From Propionivibrio dicarboxylicus (GTDB lineage Bacteria > Pseudomonadota > Gammaproteobacteria > Burkholderiales > Rhodocyclaceae): DNA of 64,000 bases. A program made the position numbers and the translations under genes. The stretch lies in NCBI RefSeq assembly GCF_900099695.1, contig NZ_FNCY01000016.1, positions 46,117 through 110,116 of the forward strand. The letters are read 5' to 3'. This document shows, in pieces, positions 1 through 10,400 of the stretch (the first letter of the stretch is position 1; every line of letters starts with the position of its first letter). Below the pieces are notes generated by a model. The model made no database searches. It was given only the letters and a program-made list of their open reading frames with translations, and was not told the DNA's origin.

Positions 1-2033
1 GGCACATCCCCGGTCTGCACCAGCGACTGCTCGTTCATGCCGTGGGCGAGGATCACCCAGCCGTGGCGGACGAAGACGCAGCGGCCATTCTTCTTGCGGT
101 GCTCGCCGAGCAGTTCGAGTTCCGGGTTGCGTCCGAAGAACAGGACCTCGCCGTCGGAGAGGTCGGCCATTTCGGCGACACGCGGGTCGTCGGCGTTGAG
201 AATGGCGGCGCCGCTGTCCAGAACGACGTCGACCTGCGTGCGCATGACCTTGAAGACCTGGTCGAGATCATGGACGTCCCAGGCCTGGAGGCCGGTGGCG
301 TCGTTGAGGTTGGTGACGATGCCGATCTGGCAACGGTCGTAGGCGAGACCGTTTTCGAGGATGCCGGCGACGCCGTTCTCGAAGACGGCGGCATCGACGG
401 CGCGCGACATCAGCATCTGGTGGGCCGCCGTCCAGTTGGCGCAGTCCTTGCGGTCGAGCTGGCGGCGGCCGAGATAGAGACCGTCGCTGCAGGCGAGGCC
501 GACGTTCTTGCCGGCGAGCAGCAGCAGGTGGCGGACGAGATGGGCGACGGCGGTCTTGCCCTGCGAGCCGGTGACGCCGACGAGCGGGATGCGGCTCATG
601 GCGGCGTCGGGGAAGAGGTGGGCGACGATCGCCTCGCCGACCGGACGCGGCTTGCCGACGCCGGGCTTGAGGTGCATCAGCAGGCCGGGGCCGGCGTTCA
701 CCTCGACGATGGCGCCGCCCTGTTCGGCGAGCGGACGCGAGATGTCGTCGGCGACCATGTCGATGCCGGCGATGTCGAGGCCGACGATGCGCGCCGCCAG
801 TTCGGCGATGGCGGCGGTGTCGGGATGGACGTCGTCGGTGACGTCGAATTCGTGGTTGGCGTTACGCTGGATCAGGACTTCGCGACCGGCCGCCGGGATC
901 GAGTCCGGCGTCAGCTGCTGGCGTTGCAGTTCGATGCGCGCCGCCGAATCCATGCGGATCAGGTTGAGCGGGTGGTTCTCGCTGGTACCGCGGCGCGGGT
1001 CGTTGTTGATCTGGCTGGCGACGAGTTCGACGACCGTCGATTGGCCGTCGCCGGTGACCTTGACCATGTCGCCGCGACAGGCGGCGACGAGCTTGCCGCC
1101 GATCACCAGCAGGCGATGTTCGGTGCCCGAGATCGAACGCTCGACGAGTACGCCGCTGCCTTCGTCCTTGGCGACCATGTAGGCCTTTTCGACGTCCTCG
1201 CGGGTTTTCAGGTCGATGAAGACGCCGCGCCCGTGGTTGCCGTCGAGCGGTTTGACGCAGACCGGCAGGCCGACGTCTTCGGCGGCTTCCCAGGCGTCTT
1301 CGGGGCTATCGACTTCGCGGCCTTCGGGGACCGGGACGCCGCAGTTGCTGAGCAGCGCCTTGGTCAGGTCCTTGTCGCGCGAGATGCCTTCGGCGATGGC
1401 GCTGGTCTGGTCGGTTTCGGCCGTCCAGATGCGGCGCATCGCGGCGCCGTAGCCGATCTGCACGAGGTTGCCGGTTTCGAGCAGGCGGATCGTCGGGATG
1501 CCGCGGTCGTCGGCGGCCTTGACGATGCTCGCCGTCGACGGGCCGAGGCAGAGCGAATCGACGAGGTCGGCGATGCGTTCGACCGCCGCGTCGACGTCGA
1601 AGGGCCGGTCTTCCATGGCCGCCATGATCAGGTCGCGCGCTTCGTGGATCGCCGTGTGCGTCACCTGTTCCTGCCAGGCGGTGACGACGACCTTGTAGAC
1701 GCCGCGCTTGGAGGTCTCGCGCGCCCGGCCGAAGCCGCCGGGCAGGCCGGCGAGGTTCTGCAGTTCGAGCGTGACGTGTTCGAGAATGTGGGCCGGCCAG
1801 GTGCCTTCCTCGACGCGGCGCAGGAAGCCGCCGCGTTCCTCGTAGCTGCAACGGTGCTCGATCAGCGAGGGCAGCATTGCCTTGAGGCGGTCGTAGTAGC
1901 CGGGGATGGTGTTCGACGGACAGTCTTCGAGGTCGCCGATGTCGACGATGGCTTCGAGGGCCGGTTGATAGGTCCAGGTGTTGGGACCGTTCAGGAGGCG
2001 GAATTCAAGAAACTTGATGTCTTTTGTCGTCAT
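1..2033 (-). CDS. cphA: Cyanophycin synthetase, C-terminus beyond window edge
   Basis: CphA polymerises aspartate and arginine into cyanophycin, a cytoplasmic nitrogen and carbon store, using two ATP-dependent ligase sites. About 677 residues are visible, reading from the ATG at 2033 to the left edge with no stop, so roughly 50-200 residues are missing. The N-terminus reads MTTKDIKFLEFRLLNGPNTW, typical of the family. An ATP-grasp region follows, with EVNAGPGLLMH near residue 443, and then a Mur-ligase-like domain. Its P-loop reads GVTGSQGKT near residue 486, where most CphA enzymes as I recall them have G-T-N-G-K-T. Upstream in the same direction are a DUF1854 gene and an ABC transporter of the cyanophycin-associated type. 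A second cphA paralogue often follows in betaproteobacteria, but that would lie outside the window. Confidence 0.93.
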   Translation of the reverse strand, partial: MTTKDIKFLEFRLLNGPNTWTYQPALEAIVDIGDLEDCPSNTIPGYYDRLKAMLPSLIEHRCSYEERGGFLRRVEEGTWPAHILEHVTLELQNLAGLPGGFGRARETSKRGVYKVVVTAWQEQVTHTAIHEARDLIMAAMEDRPFDVDAAVERIADLVDSLCLGPSTASIVKAADDRGIPTIRLLETGNLVQIGYGAAMRRIWTAETDQTSAIAEGISRDKDLTKALLSNCGVPVPEGREVDSPEDAWEAAEDVGLPVCVKPLDGNHGRGVFIDLKTREDVEKAYMVAKDEGSGVLVERSISGTEHRLLVIGGKLVAACRGDMVKVTGDGQSTVVELVASQINNDPRRGTSENHPLNLIRMDSAARIELQRQQLTPDSIPAAGREVLIQRNANHEFDVTDDVHPDTAAIAELAARIVGLDIAGIDMVADDISRPLAEQGGAIVEVNAGPGLLMHLKPGVGKPRPVGEAIVAHLFPDAAMSRIPLVGVTGSQGKTAVAHLVRHLLLLAGKNVGLACSDGLYLGRRQLDRKDCANWTAAHQMLMSRAVDAAVFENGVAGILENGLAYDRCQIGIVTNLNDATGLQAWDVHDLDQVFKVMRTQVDVVLDSGAAILNADDPRVAEMADLSDGEVLFFGRNPELELLGEHRKKNGRCVFVRHGWVILAHGMNEQSLVQTGDV

Positions 2034-2127
2034 GGGGTCGATGGCTATACGGAGGTCTGTCCAATGATGGGGCACACTCGGGGCTGTTGGCAATAACGCG
2101 GGAGCATGCGGGCGGATGACAAGCGGA

Positions 2128-2601
2128 TTATAGAAAACGATCGAGGATCTTGCGGCTGTGCGCGTCGAGCGCGTTGCGGTCGCGGATCAGGTAGTGGATG
2201 CCGTGGCTGTCGGCGATCATCAGCGCCGGCGGTGCGAGGCGGCGGATATCTTCTTCGCCCTTGAGGATGAAGTCGGTGCGGCCGTGGTCGGTCTCGACCG
2301 TCCACACGCAGGGCGTGGCGTAGCCTGAGACGGCGACGATCTGCGCGATCACCGGCATGAATTCGCGGCTCGCCAGTTCTTCGGCGAGCAACGTCCGCCA
2401 CGCCTCGGGAACGTCGTCGAGGCGGTCGATCCAGGCCAGTTCGTGACCGTAGGGATCGACCAGTGCGAAACCGGCGTCGGCGGCCGAGATCGGGAAGGCA
2501 CGCACCAGCGCGACGCCTTCGCAGACGGCGCCGTCGGCGGCGGTGAACACCAGGCGCCCGAAGGCGTTGCGATGCAGTCGATAGTCGGGTGCGGCGCTCA
2601 T
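2128..2601 (-). CDS. DUF1854 protein linked to cyanophycin metabolism
   Basis: This 157-residue soluble protein has no signal peptide or membrane helix. The mid-section (VDPYGHELAWIDRLDDVPE) and the later ETDHGRTDFILKGEEDI region match my memory of DUF1854, a family found next to cyanophycin synthetase. Its biochemical role is unknown. The start ATG at 2601 overlaps the stop of the upstream ABC transporter gene by four bases (ATGA), so the two are almost certainly translated together, and cphA starts 94 bases downstream. A regulatory or accessory role for the transporter or for polymer synthesis is plausible but is inference. Confidence 0.8.
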   Translation of the reverse strand: MSAAPDYRLHRNAFGRLVFTAADGAVCEGVALVRAFPISAADAGFALVDPYGHELAWIDRLDDVPEAWRTLLAEELASREFMPVIAQIVAVSGYATPCVWTVETDHGRTDFILKGEEDIRRLAPPALMIADSHGIHYLIRDRNALDAHSRKILDRFL

Positions 2602-4922
2602 GCGCGATCTTCCTCCTTGTCGGCGTTGCCGGCGCGGCTGTCGCCCGGGCCGCTGCCTTCCTCGTTCTGGACCTGTGCCTGGTAGAGGCGGTAGTAGTGG
2701 CCTTCGCAGGCCATCAGTTCGTCATGATTGCCGGTCTCGACGATGCGGCCGCGGTCGAGCACGATCAGCCGGTTGGCGTCGCGCAGCGTCGACAGGCGGT
2801 GGGCGATGGCGATCGTCGTGCGGCCGCGCACGAGGTTGTCGAGCGCCTTCTGGATTTCCTTCTCGGTCGTCGTGTCGACCGACGAGGTGGCTTCATCGAG
2901 GATCAGGATCTTCGGGTCGATCAGCAGCGCGCGGGCGATCGAGATGCGCTGGCGCTCGCCGCCCGACAGTGCCTGGCCGCGTTCGCCGACGAGCGAGTCG
3001 TAGCCGTGCGGCAGGCGCAGGATGAATTCATGGGCGTGGGCGGCGCGGGCGGCGGCGACGATTTCCGCGCGCGTCGCGTCGGGCTTGCCGTAGGCGATGT
3101 TCTCGGCGATCGTGCCGAAGAACAGGAAGGGCTCCTGCAGCACCAGGCCGATATGCTTGCGGTATTCGGCGACCGGGACCGAGCGGACGTCGACGCCGTC
3201 GATCAGGATGGCGCCTTCGGTGACGTCGTAGAAGCGGCAGATCAGGTTCACGAGCGTGCTCTTGCCCGAGCCGGAGTGGCCGACGAGGCCGATCATTTCG
3301 CCCGGTTCGATGCTCAGGCAAATGTCGCGGGTGACGCTGCGGGTGCCGTAGCGGAAGCCGACGTCGCGCAGTTCGATGCGGCCGGTGACGGCCGGCAGGT
3401 GCACCGGCGTGACGGGTTCCGGCACGCTCGAGACGTGGTCGAGCACGTCGAAGATGCGCTTGGCGCCGGCGGCGGCTTTCTGCGTCACCGAGACGATGCG
3501 GCTCATCGAGTCGAGGCGCAGGTAGAAGCGGCCGATATAGGCGAGGAAGGCGGTGAGCACACCGACGGTGATCGTGTCCTGCGAGATCTGCCAGATGCCG
3601 AAGGCCCAGACGACGAGCAGGCCGGTTTCGGTGAGCAGCGTGACGGTCGGGCCGAACACCGACCAGACCTTGTTCACGCGGTCATTGACTTCGAGGTTGT
3701 GCTGGTTGGCGGCGCGGAAGCGGGCGGCTTCGCGGTTTTCCTGGGCGAAGGCCTTGACGACGCGGATGCCGGGGATGGTGTCGGCGAGGACGTTGGTGAC
3801 TTCCGCCCAGATGCGGTCGACGCGCTCGAAGCCGGTGCGCAGCTTCTCGCGCACGGTGTGGATCATCCAGGCGATGATCGGCAGCGGCAGCAGGGTGACG
3901 AGTGCCAGCCAGTGGTTGATCGAGACCAGGATGCAGGTGGTCATCGTGATCATCAGCACATCGGTGGCGAAGTCGAGGAAGTGCAGCGAGATGAAGATGT
4001 TGATGCGGTCGGTTTCGTTGCCGATGCGGGCGATCAGGTCGCCGGTGCGTTTGCCGCCGAAGTATTCCTGCGAGAGCTTGAGCAGGTGTTCGTAGGTGGT
4101 TGTGCGCAAGTCGGCGCCGATGCGTTCGGAGACGAGCGCGAGGATGTAGGTGCGCGCCCAGCCGAGCGCCCAGGCGAGCAGGGCGGCGCCGAACAGGCCG
4201 GAAAGATAGAGCCCGACGAGTTGAACATTGATCGGTGCGCCGTTCTGGTAAGGAATCAGCACGTTGTCCATCAACGGCATCGTCAGGTACGGCGGCACCA
4301 GCGTCGCGGCGGTCGAGGCCAGTGACAGCAGGAAACCGGCGAGCAGCCGCCAGCGGTAGGGGTGGGCGAAGCGCCAGAGCCGGAACAGCGTCCAGGTCGA
4401 GGGCGGTTCGTTGAGTTCCTTGCTGCAGTTCGGGCAGTCGTCCTGGCCTTCGAGCAGCGGCGTCTCGCAGAGCGGGCAGAGCGCCTGGGCGGCGGCGGGC
4501 GGCAGGACACCGGTGGTGTGGAAGGCGATCTGGCGGTCGAAGTGGTCGATCAGCCGGCCGGCGGCGACATCGGCGCCGAGCGTGTAGCGCCAGACGGCGA
4601 GGCGGCCGGCATCGTCCAGGAGTTCCAGGCTGCCGACGCCGGCATGATCGTGGCGCTGCAGGCGCAAGCCGGCGCGGCACGGATGGCTTTGCCAGTCGGC
4701 GTCGCCACCGGCATGGGCAAGCAAGCGCCGGTCGGTCAGTATCACGAGCCCCGGCGAAAAACGCAGGCGTGCGTCGAGATCGATCTCCAGCCAGGCGAGG
4801 ACGGTCTCCTGCGCGGCGAGTTGCGCTTCGAGCCGGGGGCGCCAGGCCTCCGGCACAGGCAGCGCCGACGTTCCGGCGGGTATCGAAACGGCGGGAGAGG
4901 GCGATGCGTCGCGGTTATTCAT
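2598..4922 (-). CDS. Cyanophycin-cluster ABC transporter, fused permease and ATPase
   Basis: This 774-residue half-transporter of the exporter type would work as a homodimer in the inner membrane. Residues 1-135 resemble a bacterial PH-like domain. A four-cysteine zinc ribbon follows (C149, C152, C163, C166), then about six transmembrane segments from residue 185 on. The C-terminal ATPase has Walker A GHSGSGKST, signature LSGGERQR, Walker B ILILDEATSS and an H-loop (IAHRLST). The ATG at 4922 was chosen because the open frame farther upstream is low-complexity and the family-like sequence starts here. The substrate is not known. Its position as first gene of an operon with DUF1854 and cphA suggests a role in polymer metabolism, for instance moving a precursor or breakdown product. 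Confidence 0.88.
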   Translation of the reverse strand: MNNRDASPSPAVSIPAGTSALPVPEAWRPRLEAQLAAQETVLAWLEIDLDARLRFSPGLVILTDRRLLAHAGGDADWQSHPCRAGLRLQRHDHAGVGSLELLDDAGRLAVWRYTLGADVAAGRLIDHFDRQIAFHTTGVLPPAAAQALCPLCETPLLEGQDDCPNCSKELNEPPSTWTLFRLWRFAHPYRWRLLAGFLLSLASTAATLVPPYLTMPLMDNVLIPYQNGAPINVQLVGLYLSGLFGAALLAWALGWARTYILALVSERIGADLRTTTYEHLLKLSQEYFGGKRTGDLIARIGNETDRINIFISLHFLDFATDVLMITMTTCILVSINHWLALVTLLPLPIIAWMIHTVREKLRTGFERVDRIWAEVTNVLADTIPGIRVVKAFAQENREAARFRAANQHNLEVNDRVNKVWSVFGPTVTLLTETGLLVVWAFGIWQISQDTITVGVLTAFLAYIGRFYLRLDSMSRIVSVTQKAAAGAKRIFDVLDHVSSVPEPVTPVHLPAVTGRIELRDVGFRYGTRSVTRDICLSIEPGEMIGLVGHSGSGKSTLVNLICRFYDVTEGAILIDGVDVRSVPVAEYRKHIGLVLQEPFLFFGTIAENIAYGKPDATRAEIVAAARAAHAHEFILRLPHGYDSLVGERGQALSGGERQRISIARALLIDPKILILDEATSSVDTTTEKEIQKALDNLVRGRTTIAIAHRLSTLRDANRLIVLDRGRIVETGNHDELMACEGHYYRLYQAQVQNEEGSGPGDSRAGNADKEEDRA

Positions 4923-5060
4923 GAGGATGTTTGCTTGTCTCGTTTCTGGACAAAGTCCGACAGTATACTCGTCTTCCCCGGACCAGTCGCATGCGTGCGG
5001 GCCGGTATAATCGCCGGGGTCGGATCGGGCCCGGCCGGGTCGGGAAAGAGGATTGAAGGC

Positions 5061-5117
5061 ATGAACAGGATTAAACGCATGAACGGGATTTCCGTTGTCC
5101 TGGCGGGTCGGCGATGA
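5061..5117 (+). CDS. Possible 18-codon leader ORF overlapping mnmD
   Basis: A short frame ([18 protein letters not shown]) begins at ATG 5061 and stops in the ATGA that starts mnmD. A purine-rich AGAGGATTGAAGGC stretch precedes it as a possible ribosome site, whereas mnmD itself lacks a good one. The frame contains two near-identical 14-base units (gcatgaacaggatt and gcatgaacgggatt, 18 bases apart). It could couple translation of mnmD or be chance. Coding is unproven. Confidence 0.25.
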   Translation: MNRIKRMNGISVVLAGRR

Positions 5118-5815
5118 CAGACAGGCTCGATGTCGCGCCGCTGGCCTTCGGGCCGGATGGCACGCCGGTTTCGGCGGCTTATGGCGACGTCTATCATTCG
5201 ACCGCCGGCGGTCCGGCGCAGGCGCGCCATGTCTTTCTCGGCGGCAACGGCCTGCCGGCACGCTGGCGCGGACGCGCGCGTTTCGGCATCGTCGAGACGG
5301 GCTTTGGCCTCGGCCTCAATTTCCTGGCGACCTGGCAGGCCTGGCGTGACGATGTCGAGGCGTGCGATGTCCTCGACTACGTGGCGTTTGAAAAGCATCC
5401 TTTCCGCGCCGAGGACCTTGGCCTGGCACAGGCGGCCTGGCCGGAATTCGCCGATCTGGCGGCCGATCTGCGCGCTGCCTGGCCGGCGCTGACGCCGGGT
5501 GAGCACCCACTGCGGTTGGCCGGCGGGCGTCTCCGTCTTGTACTGGTCTTCGGCGATGTGCGGACGATGGCGCCCGGCGTGACGGCCGCGGCCGACGCCT
5601 TCTATCTCGATGGTTTTTCACCGGCCAAAAATCCCGACATGTGGTCGCCGGAGGTGTGTGCCGAGTTGTCCCGGCTGGGCGCGCCGGGGGCGACGCTGGC
5701 GACCTGGTCGGTCGCCGGCAGCGTGCGCCGCGCCGTGCAGTCGGCCGGCTTTGCGGTCGAGAAGCGGCCGGGCTTCGCCGGCAAACGCCAGATGCTGGTC
5801 GGCGCGCTCGCTTAA
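5114..5815 (+). CDS. mnmD: tRNA 5-methylaminomethyl-2-thiouridine methyltransferase, stand-alone MnmD
   Basis: This 233-residue cytoplasmic SAM-dependent methyltransferase performs the last methylation of the mnm5s2U wobble base. It corresponds to the N-terminal half of the bifunctional MnmC of enterobacteria. Visible family signs are [12 protein letters not shown] near the start, the SAM-binding [11 protein letters not shown] near residue 60, and [18 protein letters not shown] near residue 165. The oxidoreductase half (MnmC-C) is absent, so an independent FAD enzyme elsewhere must supply it. The gene is divergent from the cyanophycin operon and convergent with the RND outer-membrane gene, and a long hairpin lies between their ends. 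Confidence 0.9.
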   Translation: MTDRLDVAPLAFGPDGTPVSAAYGDVYHSTAGGPAQARHVFLGGNGLPARWRGRARFGIVETGFGLGLNFLATWQAWRDDVEACDVLDYVAFEKHPFRAEDLGLAQAAWPEFADLAADLRAAWPALTPGEHPLRLAGGRLRLVLVFGDVRTMAPGVTAAADAFYLDGFSPAKNPDMWSPEVCAELSRLGAPGATLATWSVAGSVRRAVQSAGFAVEKRPGFAGKRQMLVGALA

Positions 5816-5867
5816 GAGCCTGTTTTGGTGGGGATCGTGGGCCGCGAGCCCAACCGAAACAGGCTCT
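5815..5867. terminator. Bidirectional terminator hairpin between mnmD and RND operon
   Basis: The 5' arm AGAGCCTGTTTTGG pairs with CCGAAACAGGCTCT across about 53 bases with one G-T position, and an inner GGGC/GCCC stem extends it. It sits exactly between two convergent stop codons, so it can terminate both transcripts. Confidence 0.7.
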
Positions 5868-5879
5868 AAGCCGTCGCCT

Positions 5880-7460
5880 TCAGTTTGCTTTGGCGTCCTG
5901 CGCCGGCTTGTTCCACCAACCGCCGCCGAGCGCCTGGAAGAGCAGCGCCGTGTCGCCAAGGCGGGTCGCCTGGGCCTGCGCCAGCGCCAGCGCCGACTGG
6001 CGATAGTTCTGTTCGGCGGCAATCAGCGCGAGCCGGTCGATATAGCCGCGCTGGAACTGCTTGCGCAGCAGTCCGAGCGAGGTCTTCGCCGTGCGTTCGG
6101 CGTCGCTGGCGGCGCTCAGCGCGGCGGCGTCGGAATGCACCGCATAGACCGCGTCGGCAACGTTTTGGTAGGCATTGAGGACGGTCGATTGGTACTGCGC
6201 CGTCGTCTGCTTGACCGTTTCTTCCATCGCCCGTTGCCGGTATTTCAGCGTGCCGCCGTCGAAGATCGTCTGCGCCAGCGTGCCGGCGATGTTGAAGAAC
6301 TTGCCCGAACTCCAGAACATCTGGGTGAATTGGCTGGCGGCGCCGCCCCAGGTGGCGTCGATGGTGAATTGCGGCAGCCGGTTGGCGATCGCCGCGCCGA
6401 GTTGCGCCGTGACGATGTGCAGCTGTTCCTCGGCAGCGCGCACGTCGGGACGCTGGTCGATGATGTCGGACGGCAGGCTGAGCGGCAGTTCGCGCGGCAG
6501 CTTCAGCGAATCGAGCGTGAAGGTTTCGCTCATCGCCTGGTCCGGCGTGCCGCCGATCAGCGAAGCGAGCAGGTGGCGCGTCTGTTCGAGCTGCTTCTGC
6601 AAGGGCGGCAACAGCTGGCGTGCCTGCGCCAGCGCGTTTTCCTGCAGCGACAGGTCGAGCTGCGAGGCGTAGCCGTTCTTGAACTGGCGGCCGACGAGCT
6701 CGACGGCGCGGACGTTGTCGGCGACGATCGCCTCGACGAGTTCGAGCTGGCGGCGCAGCAGCGCTTCCTGCACGGCGGCGGCGACGACGTTCGAGGCCAG
6801 CGTGACGTAGGCGGCTTCGAGCTGGAGCGCCTGGATGCGGGTCTGCGCCTCGAAGGCTTCGACGAGGCGGCGGTTGAGGCCGAAAATGTCGGGCGTATAG
6901 CCGACGCTGAACTGCGCCGTGTGGAAGTTGTAGACGACCGGCTGGTTGAACGGTGCCGTGCCGCCCTGGCTGGCCGGCGTGTTTTGCGTCGTCGAGATAA
7001 CCGAGCCGTTGCCCTGGACGCCGGGCGAGTTGCCGCCGACGTTGCCGGCGATCTTGGTGCGGCTCGGCGAATAGCTCGCCTGAATGGTCGGGAAGAAGTA
7101 GCCGCGCTGCGCCTGGACGGTGTATTGCGCGGCGCGCAGGGCGGCCTGCGCCGCTTCGATCGTCGGGTTGGCAGCGAAGGCTTTCTCGATCAGCGCCGTC
7201 AGTTGCGGCGATTCGAACAGCGTCCACCAGTCGGCCTGGATGGCCTTGCCGGCGACGAAACGCTGGGCTTCGCTGCCGCTTGTCGTCTCCGGCAGCGCCT
7301 GCGTCGCGTAGGCTTTGGCCGCGGGCAGCGTCGGCCGTTGGTAGTCGGGGCCGACGGCGCAGCCGCCGAGCAGTGCGGCGAAGAGTGCCGCGGTGAGGCC
7401 TGCGCGCCCGGCGGAAATGGTCGGGACGGACATGTGCGTGGGCTGGGTTCCGGTCTTCAT
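5880..7460 (-). CDS. RND efflux outer-membrane lipoprotein, NodT/OprM type
   Basis: This is the outer-membrane channel of a tripartite efflux pump. The 526-residue reading starts at ATG 7460. A GTG two codons upstream, overlapping the previous stop, is an alternative start, and so is an internal ATG at 7433. A lipoprotein signal is clear: hydrophobic LTAALFAALLGGC followed by AVGPDYQRP, with the cysteine as lipidation site. The rest shows the duplicated OEP repeat composition, rich in A/Q/L with RPDVRAAEEQL in the second half. It is the last gene of the adaptor-pump-channel operon. Confidence 0.92.
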   Translation of the reverse strand: MKTGTQPTHMSVPTISAGRAGLTAALFAALLGGCAVGPDYQRPTLPAAKAYATQALPETTSGSEAQRFVAGKAIQADWWTLFESPQLTALIEKAFAANPTIEAAQAALRAAQYTVQAQRGYFFPTIQASYSPSRTKIAGNVGGNSPGVQGNGSVISTTQNTPASQGGTAPFNQPVVYNFHTAQFSVGYTPDIFGLNRRLVEAFEAQTRIQALQLEAAYVTLASNVVAAAVQEALLRRQLELVEAIVADNVRAVELVGRQFKNGYASQLDLSLQENALAQARQLLPPLQKQLEQTRHLLASLIGGTPDQAMSETFTLDSLKLPRELPLSLPSDIIDQRPDVRAAEEQLHIVTAQLGAAIANRLPQFTIDATWGGAASQFTQMFWSSGKFFNIAGTLAQTIFDGGTLKYRQRAMEETVKQTTAQYQSTVLNAYQNVADAVYAVHSDAAALSAASDAERTAKTSLGLLRKQFQRGYIDRLALIAAEQNYRQSALALAQAQATRLGDTALLFQALGGGWWNKPAQDAKAN

Positions 7461-7462
7461 GA

Positions 7463-10400
7463 TCACATGGTCTCGTTGGCCGAATCGGCGTCGATGTTGC
7501 GGTCGAAGCCGCCGAACAGGTAGGCGACGACCGGCAGGATCATCAGCGTGAAGATCGTGCCGCTGACGATGCCGCCGACGATGACGCAGGCGAACGGCCG
7601 TTGCGTCTCGCTGCCGATGCCGTGCGAGAGTGCCGCCGGCAGCAGGCCGAGGCCGGCCATCAATGCCGTCATCAGGATCGGGCGCAGCCGGATGGCGGCG
7701 CCTTCGAGGATCGCGACGCTGGCTTCGGCGCCTTCCTGGACGCGCTTGACGACTTCCTCGACCATGATGACGCCGTTCTGGACCGAGATGCCGGCGACGG
7801 CGATGAAGCCGACCGCCGCCGAGATCGACAGGTGCAGTCCGGCGAGCCCGAGCGCGGCGAGGCCGCCGATCAGCGTGAAGGGCACCATGCCGATGACCAG
7901 CGTCGCCAGCCGCACCGAGCGGAAAGCCCAGAACAGCAGCGAGAAGATCAGCAGCGCGGTGAGCGGGACGATGACCATCAGGCGCTTGGTGGCGCGCTGC
8001 GAGTTCTCGAACTGTCCGCCCCAGGTCAGCTGGTAGCCGGGCGGCAGGCTGACCTGCTTGGCGACGGTCTTCTGCGCTTCGGCGACGAAAGTGCCCTGGT
8101 CGCGGCCGAGCAGGTTCATTTTGACGATGACCATGCGCGAGCCGGCTTCGCGGAAGATGCGCGAGGCGCCGAGACGGACGTCGACGGAAGCGATTTCACC
8201 GAGCGAAATGGTGCCGGGGCCGTTGCCGACCTGCGTGTTGGGCAGCGCGATCTGCAGGTTGCGGATGGCATCGACGGCGTTGCGGTACTTCTGGCCGACG
8301 CGGACGACGACGTCGAAACGCTTGTCGCTGTCATAGAAGGCGGTGACGGCCATGCCCGACATCGCCTGGTTGATTAGCGTGCTGACGTCGTTGATGGCGA
8401 GGCCGTAGCGGGCCAGGCGGGCGCGGTTCGGCGTGATGACGACTTCGGTCTGGCCGCCGATGCGCGTGGCGGCGACGTCGGTGGCGCCGCGGATGCCGCG
8501 GATCACCGAGGCGACTTCCTCGCCCTTGTCGTCGAGGATGTCGAGGTTCGGTCCGATGATCTTGGCGACGATCTCGCCGCGGAAGCCCGACAGCGCTTCT
8601 TCGACGTTATCCTGGATGACCTGCGAGAAGTTGGTCGAGACGCCGGGGATGACCGACAGCTTCTCGGTCATGTCGGCAACCAGCTGTTCCTTGTTGTCGA
8701 AACGCCATTCGCCGCGCGGCTTGAGGTCGACGAGCAGTTCGAGGTTGTTCGGGCCTTTCGGGTCGGAACCGTCGTCGGGCCGGCCGACCTGCGTGATGAC
8801 GTGGGCGACTTCCGGGTATTCGCGGATCTTGGCGCGGACCAGGTGTTCGACGCCCTTGGTCGTTTCGAGTGCCGCCGAGGTCGGCAGCGTCACGGTCAGC
8901 CAGATGTTGCCTTCGTCGAGCTTGGGCAGGAATTCGCTGCCGAGCTTCGGCGCGAGGCCGAGGGCGATGACAACCGGGATGACCGAGAGGGCGGACGCGA
9001 GCTTGGCGCGACGCATGAGGAAATCGACGGCATGGCGGTAACGCTGTTGCAACCGGTCCAGCCAGGGCTTGTGCTTTTCCGCCAGCGTGCGCGTGTCGAG
9101 CGTGTAGGACAGCAGCGTTGGCAGCAGCGTGAAGGTCAGCAGCACGGCGCCGAGCAGCGCGAAGCTGAGCGTCAGCGATACCGGCGTGAAGATCTTTCCT
9201 TCGACGCGCTGGAAGGTGAAGATCGGTACGAAAGCCAGGATGATGATGGCCTTGGAGAACAGCACCGGGTGCGCCATGTCAGAAATCGATTTCTGCAGGA
9301 TGCCCTGGCGCTGGTGGCGGGCCATGTTCGATTCGGCGTCGGTCGAGGGCTTGAGCGCCAGCCGCACCATCAGCGTCTCGACGATGACGACGGCGCTGTC
9401 GATGATGATGCCGAAGTCGACGGCGCCGAGCGAGATCAGGTTGGCCGAGACGCCGCGCGCGTTCATCAGGATGAAGGCGAAGAGCAGCGAGAGCGGGATG
9501 ACGGTGGCGACGATCAGCGCGGCGCGCCAGCTCGACAGGAAGATGACGAGCACGGCGACGACGAGCAGGGCGCCGACAACGAGGTTCTCGGCGACCGTCG
9601 CGACGGTATGCCGGACGAGTTCGGTGCGGTCGTAGATCGGGGCGATGCGCACGCCCTTGGGCAGCTTGGCCTGGAGCAGTTCGATGCGCTGCTTGAGCTC
9701 GGCGTTGATCTTGGCCGGGTTGCCGCCCTTGGTCATCGAGACGATGCCCTCGATGATGCTGGTGCGGTCGTCGGATGCGGCGATACCGTAGCGCGGACGT
9801 TCGCCTTCGCGTACCTCGGCGACGTCGCCGACGGTGATCGGGCGGCCCTGGCGCGAGGCGATGACGACGTTGCGGATGTCGGCGAGGCTCGAGAAGAGGC
9901 CGTCGGAACGAACGACCAGCGAGGCGTCGCCGTGGCGCAGGAGACCGCCGCCGGCAGCGCCGTTGCCGAAGCCGACCGCCTGGTTGAGCTGGTCGAGCGT
10001 GACCTGGTACTTGCGCAGCGCCATCAGGTCGACTTCGATCTGGTATTCGCGGATCGCGCCGCCGAAGCTGACCACGTCGGCAACCCCCGGCGTCATGCGC
10101 AGGAAGGGACGCACGGTCCAGTCCTGCAGCGTGCGGATTTCGCGGTCGGAGAGTCCCTGGGCTTCGATTGTGTAGCGATAGACCTCGCCGACCGCCGTCG
10201 ATAGCGGTGCCAGCTGCGGCTGCACGCCGGTCGGCAGGGCGATGGTGTTGAGGCGCTCGGTGACCTGCTGCCGGGCGAAGTAGTCGTCGGTGCCGTCGGC
10301 AAAGGTCAGCGTGACGATCGACAGGCCGCTCATCGTCACCGAACGGACGTTGATCAGGCGCGGGATACCCGAGACTTCGCGCTCGATCGGCAGCGTCACC

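Noticed and set aside
42..2096. Long plus-strand frame of 684 codons antisense to cphA
   Set aside because: Composition (runs of D, V, G, A, R) is that of a shadow frame in high-GC DNA; the minus frame carries clear cyanophycin synthetase motifs.
2589..4325. Long plus-strand frame antisense to the ABC transporter
   Set aside because: Acidic low-complexity shadow; the minus frame has Walker, signature and H-loop motifs.
5610..7523. Plus frame antisense to the RND outer-membrane gene
   Set aside because: Shadow frame; the opposite strand has a lipobox and OEP repeats.
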